From: Methanobacterium sp. UBA8
Lineage (GTDB): Archaea; Methanobacteriota; Methanobacteria; Methanobacteriales; Methanobacteriaceae
DNA: 7,227 nt
Direction: 5' to 3'
Assembly (NCBI GenBank): GCA_002509665.1
Contig: DADN01000165.1
Location: 501-7,727, forward strand
Both the position numbers and the translations under genes were made by a program. How positions within the stretch are numbered: position 1 is the first letter of the stretch; each line of letters starts with the position of its first letter. The notes beneath the pieces were generated by a model, which had not been told where the DNA came from, did not search any database, and worked only from the letters and a program-made list of their open reading frames with translations. Positions 6,512-7,227 of the stretch are shown one piece after another.

Positions 6512-6516
6512 AAAAT

Positions 6517-6716
6517 TCACTGATTACTTTTTACTGTTTATTAATATCTTTAAATAATCCATCTTATGTTTTATCTATGTATAATGCACTATAAACTATT
6601 GATCAATTCCGTAAAATCCATGGATTACTCTTTAATGTTAATTAATACCTTCAAATCATCTATGTATGCTTTATATATGTATAATTAACCTGCAAACTAT
6701 TAATAAATTGCTTTAA
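6517..6716. repeat. Degenerate ~101-bp tandem duplication upstream of the methyltransferase
   Basis: About 6517-6615 and 6618-6716 align by eye over their length at an offset of 101, with small compensating indels and many substitutions. Landmarks are GATTACT at 6522 and 6623, TTAATA about 20 bases on, CTATGTATAAT-like blocks at 6575 and 6674, and AAACTATT at 6593 and 6694. Each copy carries a TATA-like block on the minus strand, so the promoter of the operon may have been duplicated. Exact identity was not computed. Confidence 0.65.
6570..6577 (-). promoter_or_regulatory. Candidate TATA box of the methyltransferase-aro operon
   Basis: TAGATAAA on the minus strand would place initiation near 6547, giving a leader of about 35 bases to ATG 6511. 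The matching place in the other repeat copy reads TATATAAA (6677-6670), a better TATA box but 100 bp further away. In AT-rich DNA either could be accidental. Confidence 0.25.
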
Positions 6717-6772
6717 ACTAAGTTATTATATTTTATCTTAGATATATTTAATTAAAGTCAAAAAAAAGTTTG

Positions 6773-6830
6773 ATTTTTATTTAATTATAGAGTATTATAC
6801 CAATTTTTATTTAATTATAGCGTATTATAC
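6773..6830. repeat. Two-copy tandem repeat, 30-bp period
   Basis: Bases 6773-6800 and 6803-6830 are identical at 27 of 28 positions (A6791 against C6821), with a 2-base spacer. Each unit runs ATTTTTATTTAATTATAG followed by a GTATTATAC end. The near-identity points to a recent duplication or to a conserved double binding site upstream of the PRC-barrel gene. Confidence 0.9.
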
Positions 6831-6875
6831 AAAAAATAACAAATAAAAATTATATTCTGATTCAAAATGACCGGG

Positions 6876-6889
6876 CGAATGTTTAAATA
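6876..6889 (+). promoter_or_regulatory. Candidate promoter of the PRC-barrel gene
   Basis: CGAATG, resembling the archaeal BRE, is followed by TTTAAATA (6882-6889) as a TATA box. This would start transcription near 6911 with a leader of about 50 bases. It stands out because it follows a locally GC-rich stretch (ccgggcg). A second TATA-like stretch lies at 6899-6909. Confidence 0.4.
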
Positions 6890-6961
6890 TTTTAAAGGTT
6901 ATATTAATAAAGGGAAAAGGGCTGTTTTATCTAAATAAACATCAAATGGAGAAAAATTTCT

Positions 6962-7174
6962 ATGAAAGCAACAGAAGTTTTAGGAAAAAAAGTCATTGAT
7001 AAAAATGCATTTGAAGTAGGAAAAGTTTCTGATTTAGATTTAGATGCTGAAAAATGGGCTATAGAAGCCATATACATATCTTCAGGAATTTTAGGATCAG
7101 ATTTAAGGGTTTCAATTGAAGATGTTGGAAAAATAGGCGACTATGTCACTTTAAAAATTGAAAAGACAGGATAA
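6962..7174 (+). CDS. Small stand-alone PRC-barrel domain protein
   Basis: This 70-aa protein is a single PRC-barrel domain. The pattern MKATEVLGKKVIDKNAFEVG, then KVSDLDLD at about 21-28, a Trp at 32 and repeated short beta stretches to the end fit the family, which occurs in photosynthetic reaction centre H subunits, RimM and many small archaeal proteins. There is no signal peptide, membrane segment or second domain. The ATG is preceded by GGAG (6948-6951), ten bases upstream, a rather long spacing. It ends in two adjacent TAA codons followed by an oligo-T tract, so it looks monocistronic. Small archaeal PRC-barrel proteins include the CdpB division proteins that bind SepF; whether this one does is an inference. 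Family assignment is good, function open. Confidence 0.85.
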   Translation: MKATEVLGKKVIDKNAFEVGKVSDLDLDAEKWAIEAIYISSGILGSDLRVSIEDVGKIGDYVTLKIEKTG

Positions 7175-7185
7175 TAACCTGTACT

Positions 7186-7204
7186 AATCTTATTTTTATT
7201 TTTT
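7186..7204 (+). terminator. Oligo-T terminator after the PRC-barrel gene
   Basis: T5 (7193-7197) and T6 (7199-7204), separated by one A, begin about 20 bases past the stop on the coding strand. Archaeal RNA polymerase terminates at such T-tracts without needing a hairpin, and none is evident here. Confidence 0.6.
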
Positions 7205-7227
7205 AATTAATTTAAGCTATTTGCAGC

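Larger units (their letters stand above)
6512..6961. other. 450-bp divergent intergenic region
   Basis: This very AT-rich region separates the leftward methyltransferase-aro operon from the rightward PRC-barrel gene, so it should hold both promoters. It is built largely of repeats: a degenerate ~101-bp tandem duplication on the left and a near-exact repeat of 30-bp period in the middle. A perfect 12-bp palindrome AATCCATGGATT (6615-6626) lies at the junction of the two long copies. No ORF or tRNA was seen. Confidence 0.8.

Noticed and set aside
6773..6830. CRISPR remnant
   Set aside because: The two units are separated by only two bases, leaving no spacer.
6512..6961. tRNA or other known structured RNA in the divergent region
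   Set aside because: The region is too AT-rich, and I found no cloverleaf, T-loop motif or other conserved RNA signature.

Overview
The window is AT-rich and gene-dense. It looks like the chromosome of a methanogenic archaeon, most probably of the order Methanobacteriales (Methanobacterium or a close relative). The evidence is the protein content: an archaeal/eukaryal-type primase small subunit, an archaeal class I CCA-adding enzyme, a ThpR-type RNA phosphodiesterase, and the two enzymes of the archaeal ADH route to 3-dehydroquinate side by side. Shine-Dalgarno sites of the GGAGG/GGTGA type precede several genes. The genus is an inference; no rRNA or marker search was possible.

Layout. The left end holds the C-terminal three quarters of priS (+ strand), which meets cca tail to tail with one base between the stop codons. 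Leftward from 3660 runs a probable operon: an HPr-kinase-like P-loop protein, thpR (5 bp gap, its ribosome site covering the upstream stop), then cca after about 50 bp that contain an imperfect dyad and a possible internal promoter. A 353-bp gap (3661-4013) contains a dense cluster of six hairpins in three recurring stem types, two of them enclosed by an 11-bp outer stem. Leftward from 6511 runs a second operon: a small SAM-dependent methyltransferase, aroA' (ADH synthase) and aroB' (3-dehydroquinate synthase II). A 450-bp AT-rich divergent intergenic region follows, with a degenerate ~101-bp duplication and a nearly exact 30-bp-period repeat. The window ends with a small stand-alone PRC-barrel protein on the + strand and an oligo-T terminator.

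How the genes work together. aroA' and aroB' catalyse two consecutive reactions that make 3-dehydroquinate from aspartate semialdehyde and a deoxyketohexose phosphate, feeding the shikimate pathway. The methyltransferase upstream is translationally close to aroA', but its substrate is unknown. ThpR and Cca both act on RNA ends, which suggests a tRNA-processing theme for the other operon; its first gene, the HPr-kinase-like protein, has no assigned role. The features most worth a second look are the hairpin cluster, the kinase-like protein in an organism not expected to have a PTS, and the repeat-built intergenic region at the right.
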